Origin: Enterobacter chuandaensis
GTDB taxonomy: Bacteria; Pseudomonadota; Gammaproteobacteria; Enterobacterales; Enterobacteriaceae
Reading direction: 5' to 3'
Length of the DNA stretch: 64,000 nt
Assembly (NCBI RefSeq): GCF_003594915.1
Contig: NZ_QZCS01000012.1
Coordinates: 1-64,000 of the forward strand
The notes beneath the pieces are model-generated. The model was not told the DNA's origin. It saw only the letters and a list, made by a program, of their open reading frames with translations, and made no database searches. Positions 18,140-25,965 of this stretch are shown here, in pieces (the first letter of the stretch is position 1; the number at the start of each line of letters is the position of its first letter). The position numbers were made by a program, and so were the translations under genes.

Positions 18140-18889
18140 ATGGGCAGGAAAATCATGGTGGTCACCGCCGCGTATGGCGCGGAACAGGTGCGACAGGCAG
18201 GCGGTCAGCGGGCGATGCTGCCCGTTATTGCAGGCGCAGGCGCCGACGGCGTGGAGATCCGCCGCGAGCTGTTCAACAGCGAAGAGTTGCTGGCGCTACC
18301 TGCGTTGGGCGAATCCATTGAGCTGATGGGGCTGCTGGCGTGCTACTCCGCACCCGCCGCCCTGTTTATGTCCGACGGCACTCTCAACCCCGACCTGCCC
18401 CGCTATCTCTCTGAGGCTAACACCCTTAACGCCCTGTGGCTGAAGGTTTCCCTCGGCCATTTCCGCGACGCGCAGCCTCTCGACGCCCTGCGCGCCCTGC
18501 TGAATGCCAGCGGTATGGCGCTGGTCGTGGAGAACGATCAGACCGACTGCGGGCAGCTCGCGCCCATGCGACGCTTCCAGACCGCCTGCCGGGAACTGGC
18601 CTTGCCCGTCACGCTGACCTTCGACATGGGCAACTGGCTATGGGTCGGCGATTCTCCCGAAGAGGCCGCGCGTCACCTGGCCCCTGCGGTGAGCTATATC
18701 CACGTTAAAGCTGCCGTGCCGCATAAAGATAACTTCTGCGCCGTGGCACCAGATCGTGCCGATGCGCGCTGGCTGGATCTGCTCGGCCAGCTGCCCGCCG
18801 ATGCCCCGCGCGGTATCGAGTTCCCGCTGGAAGGGGCGGATTTGACCGCCGTTACCCGCCATTACGTCAACCTGCTGCGCGAGGAGTAA
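18140..18889 (+). CDS. kguE: KguE-like sugar phosphate isomerase/epimerase (TIM barrel)
   Basis: A ~250-residue protein of the xylose-isomerase-like TIM-barrel family (GADGVEIRRELF near the start; LTFDMGNWLW, SYIHVKAA, GIEFPLEG as later strands). It is the first gene after the PtxS-type operator and is followed by kguK after 3 bp, so it is in the 2-ketogluconate operon. The exact reaction of KguE is not established. The start is ambiguous: the ATG at 18140 has GGAG seven bases upstream, while the ATG at 18155 has AGGA five bases upstream and would give MVVTAAYGAEQ. Confidence 0.78.
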   Translation: MGRKIMVVTAAYGAEQVRQAGGQRAMLPVIAGAGADGVEIRRELFNSEELLALPALGESIELMGLLACYSAPAALFMSDGTLNPDLPRYLSEANTLNALWLKVSLGHFRDAQPLDALRALLNASGMALVVENDQTDCGQLAPMRRFQTACRELALPVTLTFDMGNWLWVGDSPEEAARHLAPAVSYIHVKAAVPHKDNFCAVAPDRADARWLDLLGQLPADAPRGIEFPLEGADLTAVTRHYVNLLREE

Positions 18890-18892
18890 ACC

Positions 18893-19831
18893 ATGCACAA
18901 GACGCTGGATGTCATCACCATTGGCGAAGCCATGGCGATGTTTGTCGCCACCGAAACGGGCGAGCTGAGCGCGGTAGAGCACTTTATCAAACGCGTGGCG
19001 GGCGCAGAGCTGAACGTCGCGACGGGACTTGCGCGTCTCGGCCTGAACGTCGGCTGGGTCAGCCGCGTGGGGGATGACAGCTTTGGCCATTTCGTTCTCG
19101 ACTCGCTGAAAAAAGAGGGTATTGATGCCGCCGGCGTCACCCTCGACGGACGCTTCCCGACCGGCTTTCAGCTTAAATCAAAAGTCGAAAATGGAACCGA
19201 TCCCATTGTGGAGTATTTCCGTAAGGGATCGGCGGCAAGCCATCTTTCAGTGGAAGACTATCACGCCGACTATTTTGCCTCCGCTCGCCATCTGCACCTC
19301 AGCGGCGTGGCGGCAGCGCTCTCTGACAGTTCCTATGAACTGCTGGACCATGCGGCAACGACCATGAAGTCACAGGGCAAAACGATCTCTTTCGATCCGA
19401 ATTTGCGCCCGGTGCTGTGGAAAAGCGAAGCGGAAATGGTCGAGAAGCTGAACCGACTGGCGTTCCAGGCGGACTGGGTTCTGCCGGGCCTGAAAGAGGG
19501 GATGATCCTGACGGGTGAAAATACGCCGGAAGGCATTGCTGATTTCTACCTGAACAAAGGGGTAAAAGCGGTCGTGCTGAAGACCGGAGCCGATGGCGCA
19601 TGGTTCAAAACGGCCGACGGCGAAGAGGGCGCGGTCGCGGCGGTGAAGGTTGAGAACGTGGTCGACACCGTCGGCGCGGGCGATGGCTTTGCCGTGGGCG
19701 TCATTAGCGCGCTGCTGGAAGGCAAACCGCTGCAGCAGGCCATCGCGCGGGGTAACAAGATTGGCTCACTGGCCATTCAGGTGCAGGGAGACAGCGAAGG
19801 ATTGCCAACGCGAGCAGAGCTCGGCGTTTAA
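18893..19831 (+). CDS. kguK: 2-Ketogluconate kinase (PfkB family)
   Basis: A 312-residue ribokinase/PfkB-family sugar kinase. It starts LDVITIGEAMAMFV, with the substrate motif GGAELNVA-like (AGAELNVATGLARLG) and the C-terminal signature DTVGAGDGF, whose Asp264 is the predicted catalytic base. By homology it could be 2-keto-3-deoxygluconate kinase (KdgK). The neighbours (ptxS, kguE, kguT, ghrB) favour phosphorylation of 2-ketogluconate to 2-keto-6-phosphogluconate. It follows kguE by 3 bp; a palindromic repeat separates it from kguT. Confidence 0.82.
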   Translation: MHKTLDVITIGEAMAMFVATETGELSAVEHFIKRVAGAELNVATGLARLGLNVGWVSRVGDDSFGHFVLDSLKKEGIDAAGVTLDGRFPTGFQLKSKVENGTDPIVEYFRKGSAASHLSVEDYHADYFASARHLHLSGVAAALSDSSYELLDHAATTMKSQGKTISFDPNLRPVLWKSEAEMVEKLNRLAFQADWVLPGLKEGMILTGENTPEGIADFYLNKGVKAVVLKTGADGAWFKTADGEEGAVAAVKVENVVDTVGAGDGFAVGVISALLEGKPLQQAIARGNKIGSLAIQVQGDSEGLPTRAELGV

Positions 19832-19832
19832 A

Positions 19833-19869
19833 TTCCCTCTCCCACAGGGAGAGGGTCAGGGTGAGGGCA
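19833..19869. repeat. GC-rich palindromic repeat, kguK-kguT gap
   Basis: A copy of the CCCTCTCCCACAGGGAGAGGG element with the tail TCAGGGTGAGGGC, starting 2 bp after the kguK stop. It is inside the operon, so it may act as an mRNA-processing or stabilising hairpin between the enzymes and the transporter gene. The role is inference. Confidence 0.78.
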
Positions 19870-19949
19870 GCAAGCCGCACCAAATAATTAAGCCACCGTG
19901 TACCCTACAGACAACGGGTGGTAACAACCTCAACAACAGAGGCAAGCCT

Positions 19950-21230
19950 ATGAACAGTTCGACCAATGCAGTAAAACGCTGGTGGTACATCATGCCAATC
20001 GTGTTTATCACGTACAGCCTGGCGTACCTCGACCGTGCCAACTTCAGCTTCGCGTCCGCGGCGGGGATCACCGAAGACCTCGGGATCACCAAAGGTATTT
20101 CATCCCTGCTGGGCGCCCTTTTCTTCCTGGGCTACTTCTTCTTCCAGATCCCCGGTGCGATTTACGCGGAACGCCGCAGCGTGCGTAAGCTGATCTTCAT
20201 CTGCCTGATCCTGTGGGGCGCCTGCGCGTCACTGACCGGCGTGGTGAACAATATTCCTGCCCTGGCCGCCATTCGCTTTATCCTCGGCGTCGTTGAGGCG
20301 GCTGTTATGCCGGCGATGCTGATTTACATCAGCAACTGGTTTACTAAGTCTGAACGTTCCCGCGCGAATACCTTCCTGATCCTCGGTAACCCGGTCACCG
20401 TGCTGTGGATGTCGGTAGTCTCCGGCTACCTGATACAGTCCTTCGGCTGGCGCGAGATGTTTATCATCGAAGGGGTACCGGCAATTATCTGGGCATTCTG
20501 CTGGTGGGTGCTGGTAAAAGATAAGCCTGCTCAGGCGAAGTGGCTTTCCGAAGATGAAAAAGCCGCGCTGCAGGCACAGCTGGATAAAGAACAGCAGGGG
20601 CTGAAGGCGGTACGTAACTACGGTGAAGCGTTCCGCTCCCGCAACGTTATCCTGCTCTGCGCGCAGTACTTTGCCTGGAGTATCGGCGTGTACGGGTTTG
20701 TGCTGTGGCTGCCGTCGATTATCCGCAGCGGCGGCGAAAACCTCGGCATGGTGGAAGTGGGCTGGCTCTCTTCCGTACCGTATCTGGCCGCGACCATCGC
20801 CATGATTATCGTCTCCTGGGCGTCGGACAAGCTGCAAAACCGCAAGCTGTTCGTCTGGCCGCTGCTGCTGATTGCTGCTTTCGCCTTCATCGGTTCGTGG
20901 GCCGTGGGCGCAAATCACTTCTGGGCCTCTTATACCCTGTTGGTGATTGCCGGTGCCGCCATGTACGCTCCGTACGGTCCGTTCTTTGCCATCATCCCGG
21001 AAATGCTGCCGCGTAACGTCGCGGGTGGTGCGATGGCGTTAATTAACAGTATGGGCGCGCTGGGGTCGTTCTGCGGCTCCTGGTTTGTCGGCTACCTGAA
21101 CGGTGCCACCGGCAGCCCGTCCGCGTCGTACATCTTTATGGGGGTGGCGCTTTTCGCTTCCGTGTGGCTTACTCTGATTGTTAAGCCTGCTAATAATCAA
21201 CAGCACCCCGTCGGCGCACGCCACGCCTGA
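19950..21230 (+). CDS. kguT: MFS transporter, probable 2-ketogluconate importer
   Basis: A 426-residue major facilitator of the anion:cation symporter (ACS) family, with 12 predicted membrane spans. The N-terminal signature is YSLAYLDRANFSFASAAG, and a charged central loop (residues ~195-230) follows the sixth span. ACS members carry sugar acids such as galactonate, glucarate and 2-ketogluconate. Position between kguK and ghrB points to 2-ketogluconate. I chose the ATG at 19950 because it has an AGAGGC ribosome site; the frame is open far upstream through the end of kguK. Confidence 0.85.
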   Translation: MNSSTNAVKRWWYIMPIVFITYSLAYLDRANFSFASAAGITEDLGITKGISSLLGALFFLGYFFFQIPGAIYAERRSVRKLIFICLILWGACASLTGVVNNIPALAAIRFILGVVEAAVMPAMLIYISNWFTKSERSRANTFLILGNPVTVLWMSVVSGYLIQSFGWREMFIIEGVPAIIWAFCWWVLVKDKPAQAKWLSEDEKAALQAQLDKEQQGLKAVRNYGEAFRSRNVILLCAQYFAWSIGVYGFVLWLPSIIRSGGENLGMVEVGWLSSVPYLAATIAMIIVSWASDKLQNRKLFVWPLLLIAAFAFIGSWAVGANHFWASYTLLVIAGAAMYAPYGPFFAIIPEMLPRNVAGGAMALINSMGALGSFCGSWFVGYLNGATGSPSASYIFMGVALFASVWLTLIVKPANNQQHPVGARHA

Positions 21231-21256
21231 ATCCTTAAAAATCAACGGAGATTAGC

Positions 21257-22231
21257 ATGAAGCCGTCCGTCATTTTGTATAAAGCTCTGCCGGAAGATCT
21301 GCAGAAACGCCTGGAAGACCACTTCACCGTTACGCAGGTGAAGAACCTGAGTCCGGAAACCGTGGCGCAGCACGCCGATGCGTTCGCCAGCGCCGAAGGC
21401 CTGCTGGGTTCAAGCGAAAAAGTGGATATCACCCTGCTGGAGAAAATGCCGAAGCTTCGTGCTACCTCTACCGTTTCCGTGGGTTATGACAATTTCGACG
21501 TGGATGCCCTGAACGCCCGTAAAATCCTGCTGATGCACACGCCGCATGCCCTGACGGAAACCGTGGCGGACACGCTGATGGCGCTGGTGCTCAGCACGGC
21601 CCGCCGCGTGGTGGAAGTGGCCGAGCGTGTGAAAGCAGGCGAATGGACGAAAAGCATTGGGCCGGACTGGTTCGGCGTGGATGTGCATGGCAAAACGCTG
21701 GGCATCGTGGGTATGGGGCGTATCGGGCTGGCGCTGGCGCAGCGCGCGCATTTCGGCTTCAACATGCCGATTCTGTATAACGCGCGCCGTCATCACAGTG
21801 AAGCTGAAGAACGCTTCAACGCGCGTTACTGCGAGCTGGATACGCTGTTGCAGGAAGCCGATTTCGTCTGCCTGATCCTGCCGCTGACGGATGAAACGCG
21901 TCATCTGATTGGCAAATCCGCGTTTGAGAAAATGAAGAAATCCGCCATTTTCATCAACGCGGGTCGTGGCCCGGTGGTGGATGAGCAGGCGCTGATTGAA
22001 GCGCTGCAAAACGGTGAGATCCACGCCGCCGGTCTGGACGTGTTTGAACAGGAGCCGCTGCCGGTGGATTCCCCGCTGCTGAGCATGCCAAACGTCGTTG
22101 CCCTTCCCCACATCGGCTCTGCTACCCACGAAACGCGCTACAACATGGCGGCGACGGCGGTAGACAACCTGATTGCCGCGCTTGCCGGAAAAGTGGATAA
22201 GAACTGCGTTAACCCGCAGATCCAACAGTAG
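21257..22231 (+). CDS. ghrB: 2-Ketogluconate / glyoxylate-hydroxypyruvate reductase GhrB (KguD role)
   Basis: NAD(P)H-dependent 2-hydroxyacid dehydrogenase of the D-isomer family, 324 residues and close to E. coli GhrB. The Rossmann motif is G152-M-G-R-I-G157. The catalytic Arg, Glu and His lie in [21 protein letters not shown] and [12 protein letters not shown]. coli GhrB reduces 2-ketogluconate, 2-ketogulonate, glyoxylate and hydroxypyruvate. Here it closes the kgu operon 26 bp after kguT and so occupies the place of KguD, which reduces the 6-phosphorylated form. Whether it acts on free or phosphorylated 2-ketogluconate cannot be told from sequence. Confidence 0.93.
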   Translation: MKPSVILYKALPEDLQKRLEDHFTVTQVKNLSPETVAQHADAFASAEGLLGSSEKVDITLLEKMPKLRATSTVSVGYDNFDVDALNARKILLMHTPHALTETVADTLMALVLSTARRVVEVAERVKAGEWTKSIGPDWFGVDVHGKTLGIVGMGRIGLALAQRAHFGFNMPILYNARRHHSEAEERFNARYCELDTLLQEADFVCLILPLTDETRHLIGKSAFEKMKKSAIFINAGRGPVVDEQALIEALQNGEIHAAGLDVFEQEPLPVDSPLLSMPNVVALPHIGSATHETRYNMAATAVDNLIAALAGKVDKNCVNPQIQQ

Positions 22232-22236
22232 AAACG

Positions 22237-22263
22237 AAAAAACCCGCCAGAAGGCGGGTTTTT
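22237..22263. terminator. Bidirectional terminator between ghrB and cspA
   Basis: A perfect 8-bp stem AACCCGCC / GGCGGGTT (22241-22248 and 22253-22260) with loop AGAA, an A-run on the left and a T-run on the right. It ends the kgu/ghrB transcript and, from the other side, cspA. Confidence 0.88.
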
Positions 22264-22289
22264 GAATTTTGTGCTACTGGGTTGGAAGC

Positions 22290-22502
22290 TTACAGGCTTA
22301 CAACGTTACCAGCTGCTGGGCCTTTAGCGCCGCTTTCGATGGTGAAGGAAACTTTCTGACCTTCGTCCAGTGATTTGTAGCCATCGTTCTGGATAGCAGA
22401 GAAGTGTACGAACACGTCTTTAGAGCCATCGTCAGGAGTGATGAAGCCGAAACCTTTATCAGCGTTGAACCATTTAACCAGACCAGTCATTTTAGCAGAC
22501 AT
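22290..22502 (-). CDS. cspA: Major cold-shock protein CspA
   Basis: A 70-residue RNA chaperone that melts secondary structure in mRNA at low temperature. It differs from E. coli CspA at only a few positions ([20 protein letters not shown]). Both nucleic-acid motifs are intact: RNP1 KGFGFI and RNP2 VFVHF. A long leader resembling the E. coli cspA thermosensor precedes it, which supports cspA itself rather than another csp paralogue. It lies on the minus strand between ghrB and yiaF; in E. coli cspA follows yiaG in the opposite relative orientation. Confidence 0.96.
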   Translation of the reverse strand: MSAKMTGLVKWFNADKGFGFITPDDGSKDVFVHFSAIQNDGYKSLDEGQKVSFTIESGAKGPAAGNVVSL

Positions 22503-22659
22503 AGAAATTACCTTATTAACAAATATATTGTGCCTTCCGGCTTGATGGATTGCGTTACAGATTTTTAAGCGATGAAGGAAGGGTCACTACGAAGGGTATC
22601 TATGGATAACAATCTGGACTGCTTTACTAAACTGCTTTAGGTCTGTGTAACAAACCGAC
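22503..22659 (-). promoter_or_regulatory. cspA 5' untranslated leader (RNA thermosensor)
   Basis: About 157 nt upstream of cspA on the minus strand match the 159-nt E. coli cspA leader in several blocks: TAAAGCAGTTTAGTAA near the 5' end, GATACCCTTCGTAGTG in the middle, AAAATCTGTAACGCA and AAGGCACA near the start codon. In E. coli this leader refolds in the cold to expose the ribosome site. The cold-box position reads TGTTACACAGA here against TGACGTACAGA in E. coli. The 5' end at ~22659 is set by analogy. Confidence 0.8.
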
Positions 22660-22715
22660 GGGGATAGTTATACCGATGTGGTAGAAGAATAACAAGCGTT
22701 ATTTTCTGCAGGCAT

Positions 22716-22745
22716 AAAAAAACCCCGCCTCAGGCGGGGTTTTTC
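22716..22745 (-). terminator. Terminator of yiaF
   Basis: The stem ACCCCGCC / GGCGGGGT (22722-22729 and 22733-22740), loop TCA, is flanked by A- and T-runs. It lies 4 bp past the yiaF stop and upstream of the cspA promoter. Confidence 0.87.
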
Positions 22746-22748
22746 GGG

Positions 22749-23459
22749 TTATTCTGTGGCAGCAACAGCTGCGCCCCACGCCTGGCTAAAGGCCTGGTGC
22801 TGGGCGGCCAGCGGCCCAATCAGCGTATTGTACTGACTTGCCTGCTGCGAGGTTGGGAACTGAATGCCGTTGGCAACAAAGCTCACCTGAGTGCCCTGCT
22901 GCGAGATGAAGTCCCCTACCTGAACCAGCTGCTGAGTGAAGACTTGCGCGGCCGGAATCAGCGGTTGTATCGCTTCAGACGGTTTCGTCACCACTTTCTC
23001 ATACACTTTATCGAAGACCGGTTTGAGATCTTCGCCCTGCTTCAACGAAGAACGTGACGCGTCAGCCTGCATTTTCGCATTCTGCAGCTGCTGGCTCAGC
23101 ACGCCGAGCGCGCCGTTGGACTGGCGCAGCGGCTCGCGCTGAGTCATATAATCCTGGGGAACACGGATGGCGTTCACGCTATCCACTACCGGGCGGATAC
23201 CGGAATCCATCGCCTGGCTCACCTGCTGTGAATAACCATAAAGAATGGCGTAATCGGACACGAAGGGGCCAAACTGTTTTTTCTGATCCGCAGTCAGCGT
23301 CGGCAAACGCTCGCCGCTGCGCATCACTGTATTCTGCAGAAAATCGATAAACGCTTTGCGCTGATCGCCTTCTTTATCAAAACACCCACTCAGGCTAACA
23401 ACCATCAACAACGCCGCAATAGGCGCAAACCAGCGAGAGCAGGACTTTCCTGTCGCCAT
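22749..23459 (-). CDS. yiaF: DUF3053 lipoprotein YiaF
   Basis: A 236-residue protein very close to E. coli YiaF, of unknown function. The start MATGKSCSRWFAPIAALLMV gives a lipoprotein signal with lipobox SLSGC, so it is probably membrane-anchored in the periplasm; the rest is largely helical and Gln-rich. The start at 23459 matches the family and follows GGAG; an upstream in-frame start adds 20 residues that look non-coding. It is divergent from yiaG. Confidence 0.9.
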   Translation of the reverse strand: MATGKSCSRWFAPIAALLMVVSLSGCFDKEGDQRKAFIDFLQNTVMRSGERLPTLTADQKKQFGPFVSDYAILYGYSQQVSQAMDSGIRPVVDSVNAIRVPQDYMTQREPLRQSNGALGVLSQQLQNAKMQADASRSSLKQGEDLKPVFDKVYEKVVTKPSEAIQPLIPAAQVFTQQLVQVGDFISQQGTQVSFVANGIQFPTSQQASQYNTLIGPLAAQHQAFSQAWGAAVAATE

Positions 23460-23790
23460 TTTATTACTCCTTTCACCCAAAAAAGCGCACACCGGCACAC
23501 GCGTGCCCGACGCTGACAAGGATAGTCCAGGTCAGCCTTGCAAGATACTCTTTTCATGTAAAACGGCTATTGCCGATTTATTTCTTACCATTTACAAAAA
23601 AATACCTGGCGAAGCCGACATATGGTTAATCAGGGAATTAGCATAACTATCCATATGGCTGAATCGCGTAAAGCGATCGTTACCGCACAATTAATCACAA
23701 CCGTGACGATCCTCGGTTTGTATTAGGGACTATTCTTAATTGGCTCTCTGATGTTCTTGATCACGATGTGAGATTTAAGAGGAGTTCTCA
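23460..23790. other. Divergent yiaF / yiaG intergenic region
   Basis: About 330 bp without a gene. It must hold the promoters of yiaF (minus) and yiaG (plus). A strong AAGAGGAG ribosome site for yiaG lies at ~23778-23785. Several short AT-rich inverted repeats occur but no motif I can name. Confidence 0.35.
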
Positions 23791-24078
23791 ATGGAATATA
23801 AAGATCCTGAGTTTGAGCTGCTGAGCAGTCTGGAACAGATCGTTTTTAAAGATGTACCGCAGACCATTACCCTGCAACAAAAATCCAATCCCTTTACAGA
23901 ATATGAGCAATTGCGCAAAGGGACAGGACTGAAAACTGAAGAATTCGCCAGAGCGATGGGTGTCAGCGTGGCTATGGTGCTGGAGTGGGAGTCAAAACGA
24001 GAGAAACCCACCCCAACCGAGTTAAAGCTGATGCGCCTGATTCAGGCCAACCCTGCACTCAGCAAACAGATTGCGTAG
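23791..24078 (+). CDS. yiaG: HTH-type transcriptional regulator YiaG
   Basis: A 95-residue single-domain DNA-binding protein of the HigA/XRE-like helix-turn-helix group (HTH around residues 45-80: GLKTEEFARAMGVSVAMVLEWESKREKPTP). It is close to E. coli YiaG. Its target is unknown, and no toxin gene sits beside it. Confidence 0.88.
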   Translation: MEYKDPEFELLSSLEQIVFKDVPQTITLQQKSNPFTEYEQLRKGTGLKTEEFARAMGVSVAMVLEWESKREKPTPTELKLMRLIQANPALSKQIA

Positions 24079-24090
24079 TGAAGTTTGAAC

Positions 24091-24117
24091 GCCCCCGCCT
24101 CTGCGGGGGCTTGTGTT
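24091..24117. terminator. Terminator between yiaG and the ABC-F gene
   Basis: A perfect 8-bp GC stem GCCCCCGC / GCGGGGGC (24091-24098 and 24103-24110) with loop CTCT, followed by TTGTGTTT. It ends yiaG and abuts the convergent ABC-F gene. Confidence 0.75.
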
Positions 24118-25736
24118 TAAAGGCTCTCGCAACGCCAGCCCGTCTCCTCCCACACCATCTCGTGCGTCAACGTTAATCCTCTTAAAAATGCCTCATCGTG
24201 TGACACTACCAGCAGTGCGCCGGGGAAACCGGCCAGTGCCGCTTCAATCGCCTGGACCGAGGCCAGATCCAGATGGTTGGTCGGTTCATCCAGCAACAGG
24301 AGCTGCGTGGCCTCCACGCGCCAAAGCACGCAGGCCAGCGCAGCCTTAATACGCTCACCGCCGCTCAGTTCCGCCAGCGGGAGCGTGACTTTGTCGGCCC
24401 CCAGCTGAAGCTGGGCTAAACGGGTTCGTAATACGCCCTCTTCCAGGGGCGTATTGCTCAGGTTGAGGTGCGTCATGACCGACTGCGAGAGATCGAGCCG
24501 GGACAGATGCTGATCGAGATAAGCGCAGCTGACTGAAACCTTACAGGTACCCGAACGGGGGACAATCTCGCCGAGGATAGTTTTTAACAGCGTCGATTTT
24601 CCGCAGCCGTTCGGTCCTTTTAGCGCCACGCGCATTGGTCCGTCTATCCGCCAGTTGAGTGGAGGAACAGGCACATGCGGCAGCACCAGATCTTCCAGCA
24701 CCAGCACCTGTTTGCCTTCCGGGATCTGACTCCCCGGCAGGGTGAACATCACCGGGTTATCTTCTTCAACCCGCTCACGCGCCTTATTCACCGCGGCGTT
24801 CAGGGCTTCATTTTGCTCGCTATGCTGTTTTTTCCAGGAGCCGATCCGCTCCTTCGCCGCGCCTTTATATTTGACCCGCTCGAACGACGCGATATTGAGG
24901 GTATCGACGGTGCGCAATGTTTTTGCCGAACGCCGCTGGCTGTCATCATGCTCTTTCTGCATTCGCGCCCGAGTGCGTTTGCGCTCCGTCGCAGCATGCT
25001 CCAGCGCCGCGCGAGCCGCCTGCTGTTCGGCGTTGCGCTGAGTTTGATAATCCGCATAATTCCCGCCGTAGCTGCGCAGGCCGCCGCTGCTCAGCTCAAG
25101 AATACGCGGCACCTGCGCCAGCAGCTCACGGTCATGGGAGGCGACGAGCACGCCGCCCTGGTAACGACTAAGCTGGTCGTTGAACCACGCCCGGCCTTGT
25201 CGGTCCAGGTGGTTTGTGGGCTCGTCCAGCAGAAGAAAGTCCGCGTCCGCCGCAAATGCCCCGCACAGCAGGGCGCGAATGCGCTCGCCGCCGCTGAGTT
25301 CACCGGCAGGGTTATTCGGGTCAAACGGCGGGAGCTTCGCCCGGGCAAACGCCTCGCCCAGACGTTCAGCTAAATCCCAGAATCCATCAAGCGTTTCCAG
25401 ATCGTCAGGCTGGTAATCGCCACTGTCGATGCGCGCTCGCGCCGCGAAGATAGCCTCGTACCCGAGCAGCTCAGCAAGCGTCGTGTGCGGCAAAATGTCC
25501 TGCTGCTGAGCCACATAGACATGTGTTCCGGTACGTTCGATATGCCCACTTGCAGGCTCATCAAGCCCCGCCAGCAGACGCAGCAGACGCGTTTTCCCGC
25601 TGCCGTTGCGGCCAACCAGCGCGCACGGAGACGGTTCCAGCGAAAAACTCAGTGGACCAAAAAGGGTATCGCCCGTCGCAAACTGACAGGTGACCTGATG
25701 CAAAATAAAAGAAGGGGACTGCGCAAAATGAGCCAT
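24117..25736 (-). CDS. ABC-F family ATPase
   Basis: A 539-residue protein with two ABC ATPase domains and no membrane spans, the hallmark of the ribosome-associated ABC-F family. Walker A appears as GRNGSGKT and GPNGCGKST, the signature LSGGE twice and DEPTNHLD twice. A charged helical linker rich in Arg, Lys and Glu lies between the domains (residues ~235-310). ABC-F proteins act as translation factors or protect the ribosome from antibiotics; which applies here cannot be told. E. coli has no gene at this locus. The ATG at 25736 with AGGAG five bases upstream is preferred over a GTG six bases earlier. Confidence 0.88.
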   Translation of the reverse strand: MAHFAQSPSFILHQVTCQFATGDTLFGPLSFSLEPSPCALVGRNGSGKTRLLRLLAGLDEPASGHIERTGTHVYVAQQQDILPHTTLAELLGYEAIFAARARIDSGDYQPDDLETLDGFWDLAERLGEAFARAKLPPFDPNNPAGELSGGERIRALLCGAFAADADFLLLDEPTNHLDRQGRAWFNDQLSRYQGGVLVASHDRELLAQVPRILELSSGGLRSYGGNYADYQTQRNAEQQAARAALEHAATERKRTRARMQKEHDDSQRRSAKTLRTVDTLNIASFERVKYKGAAKERIGSWKKQHSEQNEALNAAVNKARERVEEDNPVMFTLPGSQIPEGKQVLVLEDLVLPHVPVPPLNWRIDGPMRVALKGPNGCGKSTLLKTILGEIVPRSGTCKVSVSCAYLDQHLSRLDLSQSVMTHLNLSNTPLEEGVLRTRLAQLQLGADKVTLPLAELSGGERIKAALACVLWRVEATQLLLLDEPTNHLDLASVQAIEAALAGFPGALLVVSHDEAFLRGLTLTHEMVWEETGWRCESL

Positions 25737-25918
25737 AAGCACTCCTGAATGAAATCAAAACATCCCCTGCCGACGCGGTAGCGTTTAGCAAGGATCGAAA
25801 TTCATCAGTCGTGTTTGTTCATTTTTGGGGGGCGCTCCAGCGCGAGAAATTTAACGGTGATAAGAATAGCGGTAATGTGTTGACCATTTCAAGGTTAAAT
25901 TTTGGGCGACACGGTATT

Positions 25919-25943
25919 AAAAAACCCGCCGAAGCGGGTTTTT
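25919..25943 (-). terminator. Terminator of glyQS
   Basis: The stem AACCCGC / GCGGGTT (25923-25929 and 25934-25940) with loop CGAA and flanking A/T runs, 23 bp beyond the glyS stop. The symmetric ends could also stop traffic in the other direction. Confidence 0.83.
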
Positions 25944-25965
25944 AGCATTTGTAACGACGGGCACA

